From the NCBI RefSeq assembly GCF_003751785.1, contig NZ_RKIE01000001.1:1651564-1715563 (forward strand): DNA of 64,000 bases, given 5' to 3'. Positions 27,402-37,102 of this stretch are shown here, one piece after another. This DNA comes from Frigoribacterium sp. PhB160 (GTDB lineage Bacteria; Actinomycetota; Actinomycetes; Actinomycetales; Microbacteriaceae). The notes beneath the pieces are model-generated. The model was not told the origin of the DNA. It did no database searches and saw only the letters and a program-made list of their open reading frames with translations. The number at the start of each line of letters is the position of its first letter. Positions within the stretch are counted from its first letter, which is position 1. The position numbers and the translations under genes were made by a program.

Positions 27402-27880
27402 TCGTCGGCCGACCGGGTGGGTCGCGGACGCGAGGCGTGCTCAGCACGGAGCTGGCCGATGCTGGCCTCGAAGTCGTCGAGCGAGTCGAAGGCCTGGTAG
27501 ACGCTCGCGAAGCGGAGGTAGGCCACCTCGTCGAGCTCCCGGAGCGGCGGCAGGATGGCGAGGCCGATGTCGTTCGCCTCGATCTGCGACGTGCCGGAGG
27601 CGCGGACCGCCTCCTCGACGCGCTGCGCCAGCACCGCGAGGTCGCCGTCGGTCACGGGGCGGCCCTGGCACGCCTTGCGGACGCCGGAGATGATCTTCTC
27701 CCGGCTGAACGGCTCGAGCACGCCGTTGCGCTTGACGACGTTGAGGCTCGCGGTCTCGGTCGTGCTGAACCGGCGGCCGCAGTTCGGGCACTGGCGCCGA
27801 CGACGGATCGACGTGCCGTCGTCGCTCGTGCGGGAGTCGACGACGCGGGAATCGGGGTGGCGGCAGAAGGGACAGAACAT
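27398..27880 (-). CDS. nrdR: Transcriptional repressor NrdR
   Basis: Represses ribonucleotide reductase genes according to ATP/dATP level. 160 residues: an N-terminal zinc ribbon with Cys3, Cys6, Cys31 and Cys34, then an ATP-cone (about 49-139, [20 protein letters not shown]). The C-terminus is Arg-rich. No NrdR box or nrd gene is near, so its targets lie elsewhere. It is translationally coupled to pyrD downstream. A TACGCT box lies nine bases before the ATG, with GAGGG between. Confidence 0.97.
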   Translation of the reverse strand: MFCPFCRHPDSRVVDSRTSDDGTSIRRRRQCPNCGRRFSTTETASLNVVKRNGVLEPFSREKIISGVRKACQGRPVTDGDLAVLAQRVEEAVRASGTSQIEANDIGLAILPPLRELDEVAYLRFASVYQAFDSLDDFEASIGQLRAEHASRPRPTRSADE

Positions 27881-27965
27881 GGTGCCCTCAGCGTATCGGC
27901 AGCGACGCCCCTGCCCCGGGCGCCGCCGCGGCGGGCGACGACGAGGTGGGCGACGACGCGGTGGG

Positions 27966-29276
27966 TCAGGGTCGGCGGAGGCGCGCGGAGACGGCCTCGC
28001 CGTGTGCGGGCAGGAGCTCGGCGCGCGACAGGGCCACGAGCCGGTCCGCCACCTCGGAGAGGGCTTCGTGCTCGTAGCGGACGATCTGCTGCGGGCGGAG
28101 GAAGGTGTACGCGCCGAGGCCGGACGAGAAGCGCGACTGGCCCCCGGTCGGCAGCACGTGGTTCGAGCCGGCGAGGTAGTCGCCGAGGCTGACCGGCGTG
28201 CTCGGGCCGACGAACACCGCCCCCGCGCTCGTGATGCCAGCGAGCACGGCGTCGTCGTCGCGCGTCTGGATCTCGAGGTGCTCGGGGCCGTACGCGTTGC
28301 TGAAGGCGACGGCGGCGGCGAGGTCGTCGACGAGGATCACCGCCGACTGGCGTCCGTCGAGGGCCACCTGCACGCGGGCGGCGCTGAGGGTGAGCGGCAC
28401 CAGCCGGTCGAGCTCGGCCACCACGCGCTCGGCGAGGGCCGGCGAGTCGGTGACGAGGACGGCCGAGGCCTCTTCGTCGTGCTCGGCCTGGCTGATCAGG
28501 TCGACGGCGACGAGGGTCGCGTCGGCCGTCTCGTCGGCGATGACGAGGATCTCGGTCGCGCCGGCGACCGAGTCGATGCCGACGACGCCGCGCACGAGCT
28601 GCTTGGCCGCGGCCACGTAGTTGTTGCCCGGGCCCGTGATGACCTGGACGGGCTCGAGGCCGATCTCGGGCACCCCGTGGGCCAGGGCGCCGATCGCGCC
28701 GGCCCCGCCGATCGCGTAGACCTCGTCGACGCCGAGGAGCCCGGCCGCGCCCAGGATCACCGGGTGCACCGCTCCCCCGTGGTCGCGCTGCGCGGGCGAC
28801 ACGAGGGCGAGCGAGCCCACCCCCGCCACGAGGGCGGGGACGACGTTCATCACGACGCTCGAGGGGTAGACCGCCTTGCCGCCCGGCACGTACACGCCGG
28901 CCCGCGTGACCGGCTGCCACCGCTGCTCGATGACCGCGCCGGGGGCCGGCCGCGTCACGCTCGGCGCCGGCACCTGGGCACGGCTCGCCTCGGTCACCCG
29001 CGAGATCGACTCCTCGAGCGCGGCGCGAACCAGCGGGTCGAGCAGGTCGACGGCCGCGCGGATCTCGTCGAGCGGCACGCGCAGCGTCTCGGTGCGGACG
29101 CCGTCGAACCGGGCCGCCTGGTCACGGAGCGCGTCGGCGCCCCGCTCGCGGACGGCCGCGATGAGCTGGCGAGCCGACTCGGTCGCGGCCGACACGTCGA
29201 CGTGCGACCTCGGGACGAGGGCGAGCAGATCGGCGTGGGTAGGCTGGAGGCCCCGGAGGTCAGTGGTCTGGATCAT
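27966..29276 (-). CDS. hisD: Histidinol dehydrogenase
   Basis: Catalyses the last two steps of histidine synthesis (histidinol to histidine, NAD, Zn). 436 residues. [32 protein letters not shown], the Zn-site region AEHDEEASA and [21 protein letters not shown] are family signatures. It appears alone, without other his genes downstream. A TAGGCT box lies nine bases upstream of the ATG at 29276. The 85 bases after it contain a two-copy 15-base GTGGGCGACGACG-type repeat. Confidence 0.97.
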   Translation of the reverse strand: MIQTTDLRGLQPTHADLLALVPRSHVDVSAATESARQLIAAVRERGADALRDQAARFDGVRTETLRVPLDEIRAAVDLLDPLVRAALEESISRVTEASRAQVPAPSVTRPAPGAVIEQRWQPVTRAGVYVPGGKAVYPSSVVMNVVPALVAGVGSLALVSPAQRDHGGAVHPVILGAAGLLGVDEVYAIGGAGAIGALAHGVPEIGLEPVQVITGPGNNYVAAAKQLVRGVVGIDSVAGATEILVIADETADATLVAVDLISQAEHDEEASAVLVTDSPALAERVVAELDRLVPLTLSAARVQVALDGRQSAVILVDDLAAAVAFSNAYGPEHLEIQTRDDDAVLAGITSAGAVFVGPSTPVSLGDYLAGSNHVLPTGGQSRFSSGLGAYTFLRPQQIVRYEHEALSEVADRLVALSRAELLPAHGEAVSARLRRP

Positions 29277-29285
29277 GGCCAGGTC

Positions 29286-29291
29286 AGCCTA
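29286..29291 (-). promoter_or_regulatory. Candidate -10 box of hisD
   Basis: TAGGCT on the minus strand, nine bases before the hisD ATG. Confidence 0.35.
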
Positions 29292-29365
29292 GTCACCAGC
29301 TCCCTGACGGTGCGCGACGCCCGGCCGCGCTCCCCCGCCGGACGACCACCGAGAGGCTCCACCCG

Positions 29366-29884
29366 ATGACGGACCAGTCCGTGCCCGTGCCCCCCGTCTC
29401 CGACGACCTCGAGGCCTTCAAGCAGGCCTTCCGTCGCCATGCGGCCGGGGTGGCCATCGTGACGGCGCGGGACGCCGCGGGCTCGCCCGTCGGCTTCACC
29501 GCGACCTCGCTCGCCAGCCTGGCGGCGGTGCCTCCCCTCGCGACGTTCAACATGGCCCGCAGCGCGAGCTCGTGGCCGGCGATCGAGTCGACCGAGCACG
29601 TCGTGATCCACCTGCTGGGCCTCCGCAACCGCGACCTGGCCGCGAAGATGGCCGGGCCGGCCGCCGAGCGCTTCAGCGGCGACCACTGGGAGGACGGGCC
29701 GCACGGCGTGCCCCTCCTCCGGGGCGTCACCGCCTGGATGTCGGGGCGGATCGTCGAGCGGTTCCCGGTCCACGCGAACGCCGTCGTGGTGGTCCAGGTC
29801 GAACAGGGCGACGTCGGGAGCGACGACGACGCCCTGCTGTACCACGACCGGCGGTACCTGCGACCGCTGCACCTCGACGACTGA
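29366..29884 (+). CDS. Flavin reductase domain protein
   Basis: 172-residue FMN-binding split-barrel protein of the flavin reductase (HpaC/NtaB) family. FKQAFRRHAAGVAIVTA at the N-terminus, GFTATSLASLAAVPPL as the flavin contact, and the central HVVIHLLGLRNRDLAAKMAG all fit. It may reduce FMN with NAD(P)H for a partner monooxygenase, but no monooxygenase gene is nearby and the partner is unknown. It lies between hisD (divergent) and dnaE (convergent). Confidence 0.85.
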   Translation: MTDQSVPVPPVSDDLEAFKQAFRRHAAGVAIVTARDAAGSPVGFTATSLASLAAVPPLATFNMARSASSWPAIESTEHVVIHLLGLRNRDLAAKMAGPAAERFSGDHWEDGPHGVPLLRGVTAWMSGRIVERFPVHANAVVVVQVEQGDVGSDDDALLYHDRRYLRPLHLDD

Positions 29885-29886
29885 GG

Positions 29887-29920
29887 CGACGAGGGAGGCG
29901 CCCACCGCGCCTCCTCGTCG
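29887..29920. terminator. Bidirectional terminator between flavin reductase gene and dnaE
   Basis: Fourteen-base stem with one bulged G: GGAGGCGC and GCGCCTCC form the inner eight pairs around loop CCACC, extended by CGACGA/TCGTCG. It begins three bases after the + strand stop. Confidence 0.65.
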
Positions 29921-29960
29921 GCCTCGCACCCAGCCCCGACGCGCCGGGCGGGCGTGAGCG

Positions 29961-32900
29961 TCAGACCAGGCAGCCCGGGCCGAGCAGGCTCTTGAGCTCG
30001 CCGTAGAGGTCGGCCGTGATGTCCACCGGCATGGGGATCTCGAACATGCGGGCGGCGTCGCCCTTGACCAGCCGGAGGCGCACCTCGGTCGACCCGGAGT
30101 GCCGACCCAGCACGGCCGCCAGCTCGGTCACCGTGTCGTGGGTGGCCCGGAACTCGGGCATCTGCAGCACGAGCGGCCCCTGGTTGACGCCCACGCCGAG
30201 GTCGGGCATGAACATGCTCGCCGCGTGCATGTTCATGCCGTCGTCACGGACGCTGACCCGCCCCTTCAGCACGATGATCGAGTCGCCGACCAGCGACGGT
30301 CCGAACTCTTGGTACGTCTTGCCGAGGAACATGGCGCTGATCTCGCCGCCGAAGTCCTCGACGGTGACGATGCCGTAGGGGTTGCCCGAGTTGCGCGCCA
30401 CCCGGTGCTGGACGCTCGTGATGAGCCCGGCGATCGTCACCGTCTCGCCGTCGATCGTCGCGGGGTCGCTCGCGAGGATGTCGGTGACCGTCGTGCTCGC
30501 GTGCTTGGCCAGCGGCAGCTCGAGGCCGGCGAGCGGATGGTCGGAGACGTAGAGCCCGAGCATGTCGCGCTCGAAGGCCAGCTTGTCGCGCTTGGTCCAC
30601 TCGGGGCGCTCGGGCACCTGCTGGACGTCCTGCGGCTCGTCCCACAGGGAGTCGAAGTCGAAGCCGACCTGCCCGTTCGCCTCGGCCCGCTTCTCGCTCA
30701 CCGCGGCCTCGACGGCCGACTCGTGGATCTCGACGAGAGCACGCCGGGTCGAGCCGAGCGAGTCGAACGCGCCCGCCTTCACCAGCGACTCGACGGTCCG
30801 CTTGTTGGCGACCGGCATCGGCACCTTGCGGAGGAAGTCGTGGAAGGAGGTGAAGGCCCCCTCCTTGCCCCGCGCCGCGATGACGTGGTCGACGACGTTG
30901 AAGCCGACGTTGCGCACCGCGCCCATGCCGAAGCGGATGTCGTCGCCGACGGCGGCGAAGAAGCCGATCGACTCGTTGACGTCGGGCGGCAGCACCTTGA
31001 TGCCCATCCGCCGGCATTCGTTGAGGTACAACCCGAGCTTGTCGCGCGAGTCGCCCGTGCTGGTGAGGAGCGCCGCCATGTACTCGGCCGGGTAGTGCGC
31101 CTTGAGGTAGGCGGTCCAGTACGAGACGACGCCGTACGCGGCCGAGTGCGCCTTGTTGAAGGCGTAGTCGGAGAAGGGCAGCAGGATGTCCCAGAGCATC
31201 TTCACGGCGCCGGCGGAGAAGCCGTTGTCGAACATGCCCTGCTCGAAGCCCGCGTACTGCTTGTCGAGCTCGGACTTCTTCTTCTTGCCCATCGCGCGAC
31301 GCAGGATGTCGGCCTGGCCGAGGGAGAACCCGGCGACCTTCTGCGCGATCGCCATGACCTGCTCCTGGTAGATGATCAGGCCGTAGCTCGTCGAGAGGAT
31401 CTCCTTCAGGGGCTCCTCGAGCTCGGGGTGGATCGGCGTGATCTCCTGTGCGCCGTTCTTGCGCAGTGCGTAGTTCGTGTGCGAGTTGGCGCCCATGGGC
31501 CCCGGACGGTAGAGCGCGATGACGGCCGAGATGTCCTCGAAGTTGTCGGGCTTCATCAGGCGGAGGAGGCCTCGCATCGGCCCGCCGTCGAGCTGGAACA
31601 CCCCGAGGGTGTCGCCTCGCCCGAGCAGCTCGTAGGCGGCCCGGTCGTCGAGCTCGAGGTCTTCCAGCACGAGGTCGAAGCCGCGGTTGCTGCGGATGTT
31701 GTCGAGCGCGTCGTTGATGATCGTGAGGTTGCGGAGCCCGAGGAAGTCCATCTTGATCAGCCCGAGCGACTCGCACGCCGGGTAGTCGAACTGCGTGACG
31801 ATCTGGCCGTCCTGCTCGCGCTTCATGATCGGGATGATGTCGATCAGGGGGTCGCTCGACATGATCACGCCCGCCGCGTGCACGCCCCACTGCCGCTTCA
31901 GCCCCTCGAGGCCGAGCGCGGTGTCGAAGACCGTCTTCGCCTCGGGGTCGGTCTCGACGACCGTGCGGATGTCACCGGCCTCTTTGTAGCGCTCGTGCTG
32001 CTTGTCGAAGATGCCCGTCAGGGGGATGTCCTTGCCCATGACCGCGGGCGGCATGGCCTTCGTGAGCTTCTCGCCCATGCCGAAGGGGAAGCCGAGCACG
32101 CGGCTGCTGTCCTTCAGGGCCTGCTTGGCCTTGATCGTGCCGTACGTGACGATCTGGGCGACCCGCTCGTCGCCGTACTTCTCGGTCACGTACTGGATCA
32201 CCTCGCCGCGACGACGGTCGTCGAAGTCGACGTCGAAGTCGGGCATCGAGACGCGGTCGGGGTTGAGGAACCGCTCGAAGATGAGCCCGTGGCGCAGCGG
32301 GTCGAGGTCGGTGATGCGCATCGCGTAGGCGGCCATCGACCCGGCGCCGGAGCCGCGGCCCGGGCCGACCCGGATGCCGTTCTCCTTCGACCAGTTGATG
32401 AAGTCGGCGACGACGAGGAAGTACCCCGGGAAGCCCATGCCGGTGATGACGCCGATCTCGTACTCGGCCTGCTTGCGCACGTCGTCGGGGATGCCCGCCG
32501 GGTACCGGTACACGAGGCCCTTCTCGACCTCCTTGATGAACCAGGTCTCTTCCGTCTCGCCCTCGGGCACCGGGTAGCGCGGCATGTAGTTGGCCGAGGT
32601 GTTGAACTGCACGTCGCAGCGCTCGGCGATGAGCAGCGTGTTGTCGCAGGCCTCGGGGTGGTCGCGGAACAGGTGCCGCATCTGCGACGCCGACTTGAGG
32701 TAGAACTCGTCGGCGTCGAACTTGAACCGGTTCGGGTCGTTGAGGGTGGAGCCGGACTGTACGCAGAGGAGGGCCGCGTGGCTCGTCGCGTCGTGCTCGT
32801 GCGTGTAGTGCAGGTCGTTCGTCGCGACCAGGGGCAGGCCGAGGTCCTTCGAGAGCCGCAGCAGGTCGCCCATGATCTGACGCTCGATGCCGAGGCCGTG

Positions 32901-33479
32901 GTCCATGATCTCGGCGAAGTAGTTCTCTCGGCCGAAGATGTCGCGGAAGTCGGCGGCCGCCTTGACGGCCTCGTCGTACTGGCCGAGCCGCAGCCTCGTC
33001 TGCACCTCGCCGCTGGGGCAGCCCGTCGTCGCGATGAGTCCCTCGGAGTACTGCGAGAGCAGCTCACGGTCCATGCGCGGCTTGAAGTAGTAGCCCTCGA
33101 GGGACGCCCGCGACGACAGGCGGAAGAGGTTGTGCATGCCCGTCGTGTTCTCGGAGAGCAAGGTCATGTGCGTGTACGCGCCGGCACCGGAGACGTCGTC
33201 GCGACCGCCGTCGCCCCATCGCACGCGCGTCTTGTCACCGCGCGCCGTGCCCGGGGTGATGTAGGCCTCGGTGCCGATGATGGGCTTGACGCCGGCGTCG
33301 GTCGCCGTCTTCCAGAAGTCGTAGGCCCCGAACACGTTGCCGTGGTCGGTCACGGCCACCGCGGGCATGCCCTGGGCCGCGGCCTCGGTGATGAGCGGCT
33401 TGACCCTCGCCGCACCGTCGAGCATGGAGTACTCGCTGTGCACGTGCAGGTGGACGAAGGATTCTTTGCTCGAGGCCAC
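29961..33479 (-). CDS. dnaE: DNA polymerase III subunit alpha
   Basis: Main replicative DNA polymerase of the cell. 1172 residues, typical of actinobacterial DnaE1. N-terminal PHP domain (HLHVHSEYSMLDGAA), then palm with GRGSGAGSMAAYAM and the catalytic aspartates in MPDFDVDFDD, fingers with YQEQVMAIAQKVAGFSLGQAD, and an OB-fold near 1000-1080 (VTIAGLITSVQHRVAR). The GTG at 33479 begins VASSKESFVHLHVH; the open frame upstream is not conserved. It follows rluD by 44 bases, with its own -10 box overlapping the rluD stop. Confidence 0.97.
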   Translation of the reverse strand: MASSKESFVHLHVHSEYSMLDGAARVKPLITEAAAQGMPAVAVTDHGNVFGAYDFWKTATDAGVKPIIGTEAYITPGTARGDKTRVRWGDGGRDDVSGAGAYTHMTLLSENTTGMHNLFRLSSRASLEGYYFKPRMDRELLSQYSEGLIATTGCPSGEVQTRLRLGQYDEAVKAAADFRDIFGRENYFAEIMDHGLGIERQIMGDLLRLSKDLGLPLVATNDLHYTHEHDATSHAALLCVQSGSTLNDPNRFKFDADEFYLKSASQMRHLFRDHPEACDNTLLIAERCDVQFNTSANYMPRYPVPEGETEETWFIKEVEKGLVYRYPAGIPDDVRKQAEYEIGVITGMGFPGYFLVVADFINWSKENGIRVGPGRGSGAGSMAAYAMRITDLDPLRHGLIFERFLNPDRVSMPDFDVDFDDRRRGEVIQYVTEKYGDERVAQIVTYGTIKAKQALKDSSRVLGFPFGMGEKLTKAMPPAVMGKDIPLTGIFDKQHERYKEAGDIRTVVETDPEAKTVFDTALGLEGLKRQWGVHAAGVIMSSDPLIDIIPIMKREQDGQIVTQFDYPACESLGLIKMDFLGLRNLTIINDALDNIRSNRGFDLVLEDLELDDRAAYELLGRGDTLGVFQLDGGPMRGLLRLMKPDNFEDISAVIALYRPGPMGANSHTNYALRKNGAQEITPIHPELEEPLKEILSTSYGLIIYQEQVMAIAQKVAGFSLGQADILRRAMGKKKKSELDKQYAGFEQGMFDNGFSAGAVKMLWDILLPFSDYAFNKAHSAAYGVVSYWTAYLKAHYPAEYMAALLTSTGDSRDKLGLYLNECRRMGIKVLPPDVNESIGFFAAVGDDIRFGMGAVRNVGFNVVDHVIAARGKEGAFTSFHDFLRKVPMPVANKRTVESLVKAGAFDSLGSTRRALVEIHESAVEAAVSEKRAEANGQVGFDFDSLWDEPQDVQQVPERPEWTKRDKLAFERDMLGLYVSDHPLAGLELPLAKHASTTVTDILASDPATIDGETVTIAGLITSVQHRVARNSGNPYGIVTVEDFGGEISAMFLGKTYQEFGPSLVGDSIIVLKGRVSVRDDGMNMHAASMFMPDLGVGVNQGPLVLQMPEFRATHDTVTELAAVLGRHSGSTEVRLRLVKGDAARMFEIPMPVDITADLYGELKSLLGPGCLV

Positions 33480-33520
33480 GCGGCTCCCCGTCTGCTGGTG
33501 GTTCTGACGACTAGGGGAAC

Positions 33521-33526
33521 AGCCTA
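33521..33526 (-). promoter_or_regulatory. Candidate -10 box of dnaE
   Basis: TAGGCT on the minus strand, overlapping the rluD stop codon and 41 bases before the dnaE GTG. Confidence 0.3.
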
Positions 33527-34447
33527 GCTCCGACGGAGGACGTCGAGGGCCCCCTGCAGGTCGGCCGGGTAGCTCGACCGGTAGACCACGGGCTCGCCCG
33601 TGCCGGGGTGGCGGAAGCCGAGCTGCACGGCGTGCAGCCACTGCCGCGTGAGGCCCAGCTTGGCCGACAGCGTCGGGTCGGCGCCGTACGTCTGGTCGCC
33701 CACGCACGGGTGCCGCTGCGCAGCCATGTGCACGCGGATCTGGTGCGTGCGCCCCGTCTCGAGGTGGATCTCGAGCAGCGACGCGCTCGGGAAGGCCTCG
33801 ACGGTCTCGTAGTGCGTCACCGACGGCTTGCCGTCGACGACGACCGCGAACTTCCAGTCCGAGGACGGGTGCCGGCCGATCGGCGCGTCGACGGTGCCGG
33901 TCAGCGGGTCGGGGTGCCCCTGCACGACGGCGTTGTAGATCTTCTCGACGGTGCGCTCACGGAAGGCCTGCTTCAGGAGCGTGTACGCCCGCTCGGTCTT
34001 CGCGACGACCATCAGGCCGCTCGTGCCGACGTCGAGGCGGTGGACGATGCCGGCCCGCTCGGCCGCGCCGGAGGTCGCGAGGGAGAACCCGGCGGCCGCG
34101 AGGCCTCCGAGCACGGTCGGGCCGGTCCAGCCCACCGACGGGTGCGCGGCGACCCCCACCGGCTTGTCGACCACGACGATGTCGTCGTCGTCGTGCACGA
34201 TGCCGAGGTCGGGCACGGCGAGGGGCACCACGGTCGGCGCCTCGCGGGGCGACCAGCTCACCTCGAGCCAGGCGCCGGCCTCGAGCCGGTCGGACTTGCC
34301 CACGGGACGCTGGTCGACGGTCACCCCGCCGGCGGACGCGACCTCGGCCGCGAAGGTGCGGCTGAACCCCAGCAGCTTGGCGAGGGCCGCGTCGACCCGT
34401 TCGCCCGCCAACCCGTCCGGGACGGGCAGCGACCGCTGCTCGCTCAC
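33524..34447 (-). CDS. rluD: RluA/RluD-family rRNA pseudouridine synthase
   Basis: Isomerises uridine to pseudouridine, probably in helix 69 of 23S rRNA. 307 residues. An N-terminal S4-like domain ([20 protein letters not shown]) precedes the catalytic domain, whose Asp is in [35 protein letters not shown] follows. The GTG start at 34447 overlaps the lspA stop (GTGA), and lspA-rluD is a common pair in Gram-positive bacteria. The exact target uridines are inferred from family membership. Confidence 0.93.
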   Translation of the reverse strand: MSEQRSLPVPDGLAGERVDAALAKLLGFSRTFAAEVASAGGVTVDQRPVGKSDRLEAGAWLEVSWSPREAPTVVPLAVPDLGIVHDDDDIVVVDKPVGVAAHPSVGWTGPTVLGGLAAAGFSLATSGAAERAGIVHRLDVGTSGLMVVAKTERAYTLLKQAFRERTVEKIYNAVVQGHPDPLTGTVDAPIGRHPSSDWKFAVVVDGKPSVTHYETVEAFPSASLLEIHLETGRTHQIRVHMAAQRHPCVGDQTYGADPTLSAKLGLTRQWLHAVQLGFRHPGTGEPVVYRSSYPADLQGALDVLRRS

Positions 34448-35172
34448 GAGCGAGCTCCCGGACCGGCAGGAGGCGCGGTGCGCTCGCCCGGACCGGTCGC
34501 GTCGCCGTGTCCGCCCGGCTCGCCCTCGGTGGAGGTCTCCGCGATGGAGGCACCCTCTCCCGCCGGCGGCTCGACGGCAGCCTGCCCCGTCGCAGCCCGC
34601 TCGGACGCAGCCTTCTCGGCCGCGTCTCGTTCGGCGGCCGCGGCGATCGACGCCTTCGTCGTCCGCGTCCCGTCGAGGTTGACGCCGAGGAGCGTCAGGA
34701 GCAGGAGGAGCCCCATGCTCGACACGATGAAGATGTCCGCCACGTTGAAGATGGCGGGCAGGAGGTACGGGAAGTAGATGAAGTCGACGACGTGTCCCTG
34801 GCCGAACGACGGCTCCCGGAACAGCCGGTCGGTCAGGTTGCCGAGCGTCCCGCCGAGCAGCATGCCGAGCATGATCGCCCAGGCACGCGAGCGGATGCGC
34901 CGCGCGAACACGATGATGGCGACCACCACGGCGGTCGCCGCGATCGAGAAGATCCACGTCGTGCCGCTGGCGAGCGAGAAGGCCGCGCCCGGGTTCTTCA
35001 CGAAGTGGAGCTGGAGGAAGGATCCCAGGACGTCGACGCTCGAGCCCTCGACGAGATCGCGCGTGACGAGGTGCTTGGTGCCCTGGTCGAGCAGGTAGGC
35101 GGCGACAGCGACGAAGGCCAGCGCCGCGATGATGCGGGCGCTGACCTTCGTCGATGTGGTGTCGGTCGTCAA
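34444..35172 (-). CDS. lspA: Lipoprotein signal peptidase with C-terminal extension
   Basis: Cleaves the signal peptide of diacylglyceryl prolipoproteins in the membrane. Motifs: [30 protein letters not shown] with one catalytic Asp and FNVADIFI with the other, across four membrane helices. About 70 extra residues rich in Ala, Glu, Pro and Gly follow the last helix, making 242 residues against about 160-180 for most LspA. A TTG at 35172 is the best start, four bases after the divIVA stop; it has no clear ribosome-binding site, so the start is uncertain. Confidence 0.88.
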   Translation of the reverse strand: MTTDTTSTKVSARIIAALAFVAVAAYLLDQGTKHLVTRDLVEGSSVDVLGSFLQLHFVKNPGAAFSLASGTTWIFSIAATAVVVAIIVFARRIRSRAWAIMLGMLLGGTLGNLTDRLFREPSFGQGHVVDFIYFPYLLPAIFNVADIFIVSSMGLLLLLTLLGVNLDGTRTTKASIAAAAERDAAEKAASERAATGQAAVEPPAGEGASIAETSTEGEPGGHGDATGPGERTAPPAGPGARS

Positions 35173-35176
35173 CGAC

Positions 35177-35947
35177 TCAGTTGACGCCGAAGCCCTGCGC
35201 GCTGGCGGGCTGCGGCTCGGAGGCACCCTCGGCGTCGAGCTCGCGGAGCTGACCCTCGATGTAGCCCTTGAGCTTCTGACGGTAGTCACGCTCGAACGTG
35301 CGGAGGTCGTCGATGCGACGCTCGAGGCCCGTGCGCTCGGTGGTGAGCTGCTCGAGCACCTCGCGACGCTTGCCCTCGGCCTCGGCCACGACCTCACGCG
35401 AACGCGTCTCGGCGGCGGCCTCGACCTCGCGCTGACGCGCCTCGGCCTCGGCGACGACGCGAGCCGCCGTGGAGTGGCCCTCGGCGATCAGCGCGTCGCG
35501 CTTCTCGACGCCCTCGCGGACGTGCTCTTCGTGCAGGCGACGAGCGAGCTGCAGGAGGTTGTTCGTGCCCTCGGTCTCCTCCGCGGAGGGACCGGCGTAG
35601 GCCGGGACCGGCGTCACCGTCGCGGCGGCGACCGGGGCGGGGGCCGCCACGGGGACCGGCGCGGACTCGGTCTTCTCGACCGGGGCGGGGACCGACGCGG
35701 GGGCCGGGGCCGACTCCGGGGCCGGCGCGCTGGCGACGGGTGCCTCGACGGACTTCTCGGCCGGGGTCTCGGGAGCGGAGCCGCCCGCGGCGAGGCGCTG
35801 GCGCAGCTCGTCGTTCTCCTGACCGAGGCGCCGCAGCTCGGCGACGACCTCGTCGAGGAAGTCGTCGACCTCGTCCTGGTCGTAGCCCTCGCGGAACTTG
35901 GTCGGCTGGAACCGCTTGTTGACTACGTCTTCCGGCGTCAAAGCCAT
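35177..35947 (-). CDS. divIVA: DivIVA/Wag31 polar growth and septum protein
   Basis: Coiled-coil scaffold that binds curved membrane and directs tip or septal wall growth in actinobacteria. 256 residues. The N-terminal lipid-binding domain MALTPEDVVNKRFQPTKFRE is followed by a first coiled coil (about 28-60), a Pro/Ala/Val-rich linker (about 63-125) and a second long coiled coil (about 135-240). ATG 35947 has GAGGTGA six bases upstream; an earlier in-frame ATG lacks such a site. In the usual place after sepF-yggT, before lspA. Confidence 0.96.
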   Translation of the reverse strand: MALTPEDVVNKRFQPTKFREGYDQDEVDDFLDEVVAELRRLGQENDELRQRLAAGGSAPETPAEKSVEAPVASAPAPESAPAPASVPAPVEKTESAPVPVAAPAPVAAATVTPVPAYAGPSAEETEGTNNLLQLARRLHEEHVREGVEKRDALIAEGHSTAARVVAEAEARQREVEAAAETRSREVVAEAEGKRREVLEQLTTERTGLERRIDDLRTFERDYRQKLKGYIEGQLRELDAEGASEPQPASAQGFGVN

Positions 35948-36153
35948 TGCCGTCACCTCGTGTATCTGTCGGATCATGTGATCGTGGTCTGAGTCGTCCG
36001 CTACACCGTAGCGGCCGGGTGCCCGACGGAGCGGGACGGGGCAGCGAGTGCCCCCGGGTCAGCCTACCCTCTCGGGCGGGGCCGGGTCTGGCAGGCCCGC
36101 CGTCACCGCCGCGCCGCGGACCCGGGTGAGCCGCGCCGCGGACGGGACGAGGC
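35948..36153 (-). promoter_or_regulatory. divIVA upstream region
   Basis: 206 bases between yggT and divIVA. Two minus-strand -10 candidates are present: TAGGCT at 36066-36061 and TACGGT at 36010-36005, so divIVA probably has its own promoters. A 14-base direct repeat, GCCGCGCCGCGGAC, begins at 36108 and 36130; its role is unknown. Confidence 0.35.
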
Positions 36154-36447
36154 TCAGGCGACGCCGCGGGCGACGTTCATCAGGATGATCGTCGCCAGCA
36201 TGATGAGGCTCCACCCGAAGTCGAGGGCCACCGAGCCGAGCCGCACGGGCGGGAGGACGCGCCGGACGGCCTTGATGGGCGGGTCGGTGACCGTGTACGT
36301 CACCTCGGCGAGGACGAGCACGGCACCCCTCGGACGCCAGCCACGGCTGAACGACTGCGCGAGGTCGAGCGCGAAGCGCACCCACATCAGCAGGAAGAAC
36401 AGCAGCAGGGCGTAGTAGACGAGGGAGGCGATCACGGAGACGATCAT
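36154..36447 (-). CDS. YggT family membrane protein
   Basis: 97-residue protein with two membrane helices (about 1-28 and 73-94) and the YggT signature ending the loop (TDPPIKAVRRVLPPVRLGSVALDFGWSL). Function is not firmly known; the conserved position between sepF and divIVA suggests a role in division or envelope homeostasis. The ATG at 36447 is 92 bases downstream of the sepF stop. Confidence 0.9.
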   Translation of the reverse strand: MIVSVIASLVYYALLLFFLLMWVRFALDLAQSFSRGWRPRGAVLVLAEVTYTVTDPPIKAVRRVLPPVRLGSVALDFGWSLIMLATIILMNVARGVA

Positions 36448-36539
36448 CGGGGTGTCATCAGCTCACACGAGTCGGCGTGGACGGGCCACGGGCTGGGAGG
36501 GCGGCACGGCGTCGTCGCCGGTCACGACCGGGATGACGG

Positions 36540-37064
36540 TCAGGACTGCGAGAAGAACGACGCCTCGATGTCGGACTCTACCTCAGCCTGCTCACCGCTC
36601 ACCGCGATGTGGGCGGGCGACAGCAGGAACACCTTGTTGGTGACGCGCTCGATCTTGCCGTAGAGGCCCTGCGACAGGCCGCTGGCGAAGTCGACGAGGC
36701 GACGGGCGTCGGCCTCCGTCATCTGCGAGAGGTTGATGATGACGGGGATGCCGTCGCGGAAGCTCTCGGCGATCGCCTGGGCGTCCTTGTACTCGCGCGG
36801 GTGGACGGTGAGGATCTCGTTCATGTCGTGGGGCACCGTGTTCTTCGTGGGCGTGGCGCGACGCAGGGGCGTCACGGGGGCGCGAGTGGGCGTGGGGGCG
36901 GAGGCGGCCGCGGGGGCCTGGGCGACGGGGGCGACCGGGGCGGGCGCGGCGGCCGGGGCCTGGCGTCCGTGGTGGGCGGGCTGCGCCTCGGGCTGCTCGT
37001 CGTACTCGAGCTCTTCGTCGGCGAGGCCCAGGTAGACCATCGTCTTGCGCAGGGGGTTGGCCAT
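36540..37064 (-). CDS. sepF: Cell division protein SepF
   Basis: Anchors FtsZ to the membrane; in actinobacteria, which lack FtsA, SepF is the main tether. 174 residues. [18 protein letters not shown] is the membrane-binding amphipathic N-terminus, a Pro/Ala-rich linker spans about 25-75, and the SepF core runs from about 80 ([29 protein letters not shown]) to a short acidic tail ending FFSQS. ATG at 37064 has GGAGGA upstream. It follows yggS and ftsZ in the division cluster. Confidence 0.95.
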   Translation of the reverse strand: MANPLRKTMVYLGLADEELEYDEQPEAQPAHHGRQAPAAAPAPVAPVAQAPAAASAPTPTRAPVTPLRRATPTKNTVPHDMNEILTVHPREYKDAQAIAESFRDGIPVIINLSQMTEADARRLVDFASGLSQGLYGKIERVTNKVFLLSPAHIAVSGEQAEVESDIEASFFSQS

Positions 37065-37102
37065 GGGGGTGTCCTCCGGATCGGGTGTCGTCGAGATCGA
37101 GG

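Noticed and set aside
30099-33527. Very long open frame on the + strand opposite dnaE
   Set aside because: Its translation is a low-complexity string of Arg, Val, Asp, Glu and Gly typical of the antisense frame of a high-GC gene, and dnaE is unmistakable on the other strand. The same holds for 2264-4066 (opposite lnt), 14516-15373 (opposite trpD) and 50189-52801 (opposite the ftsI-ftsL region).
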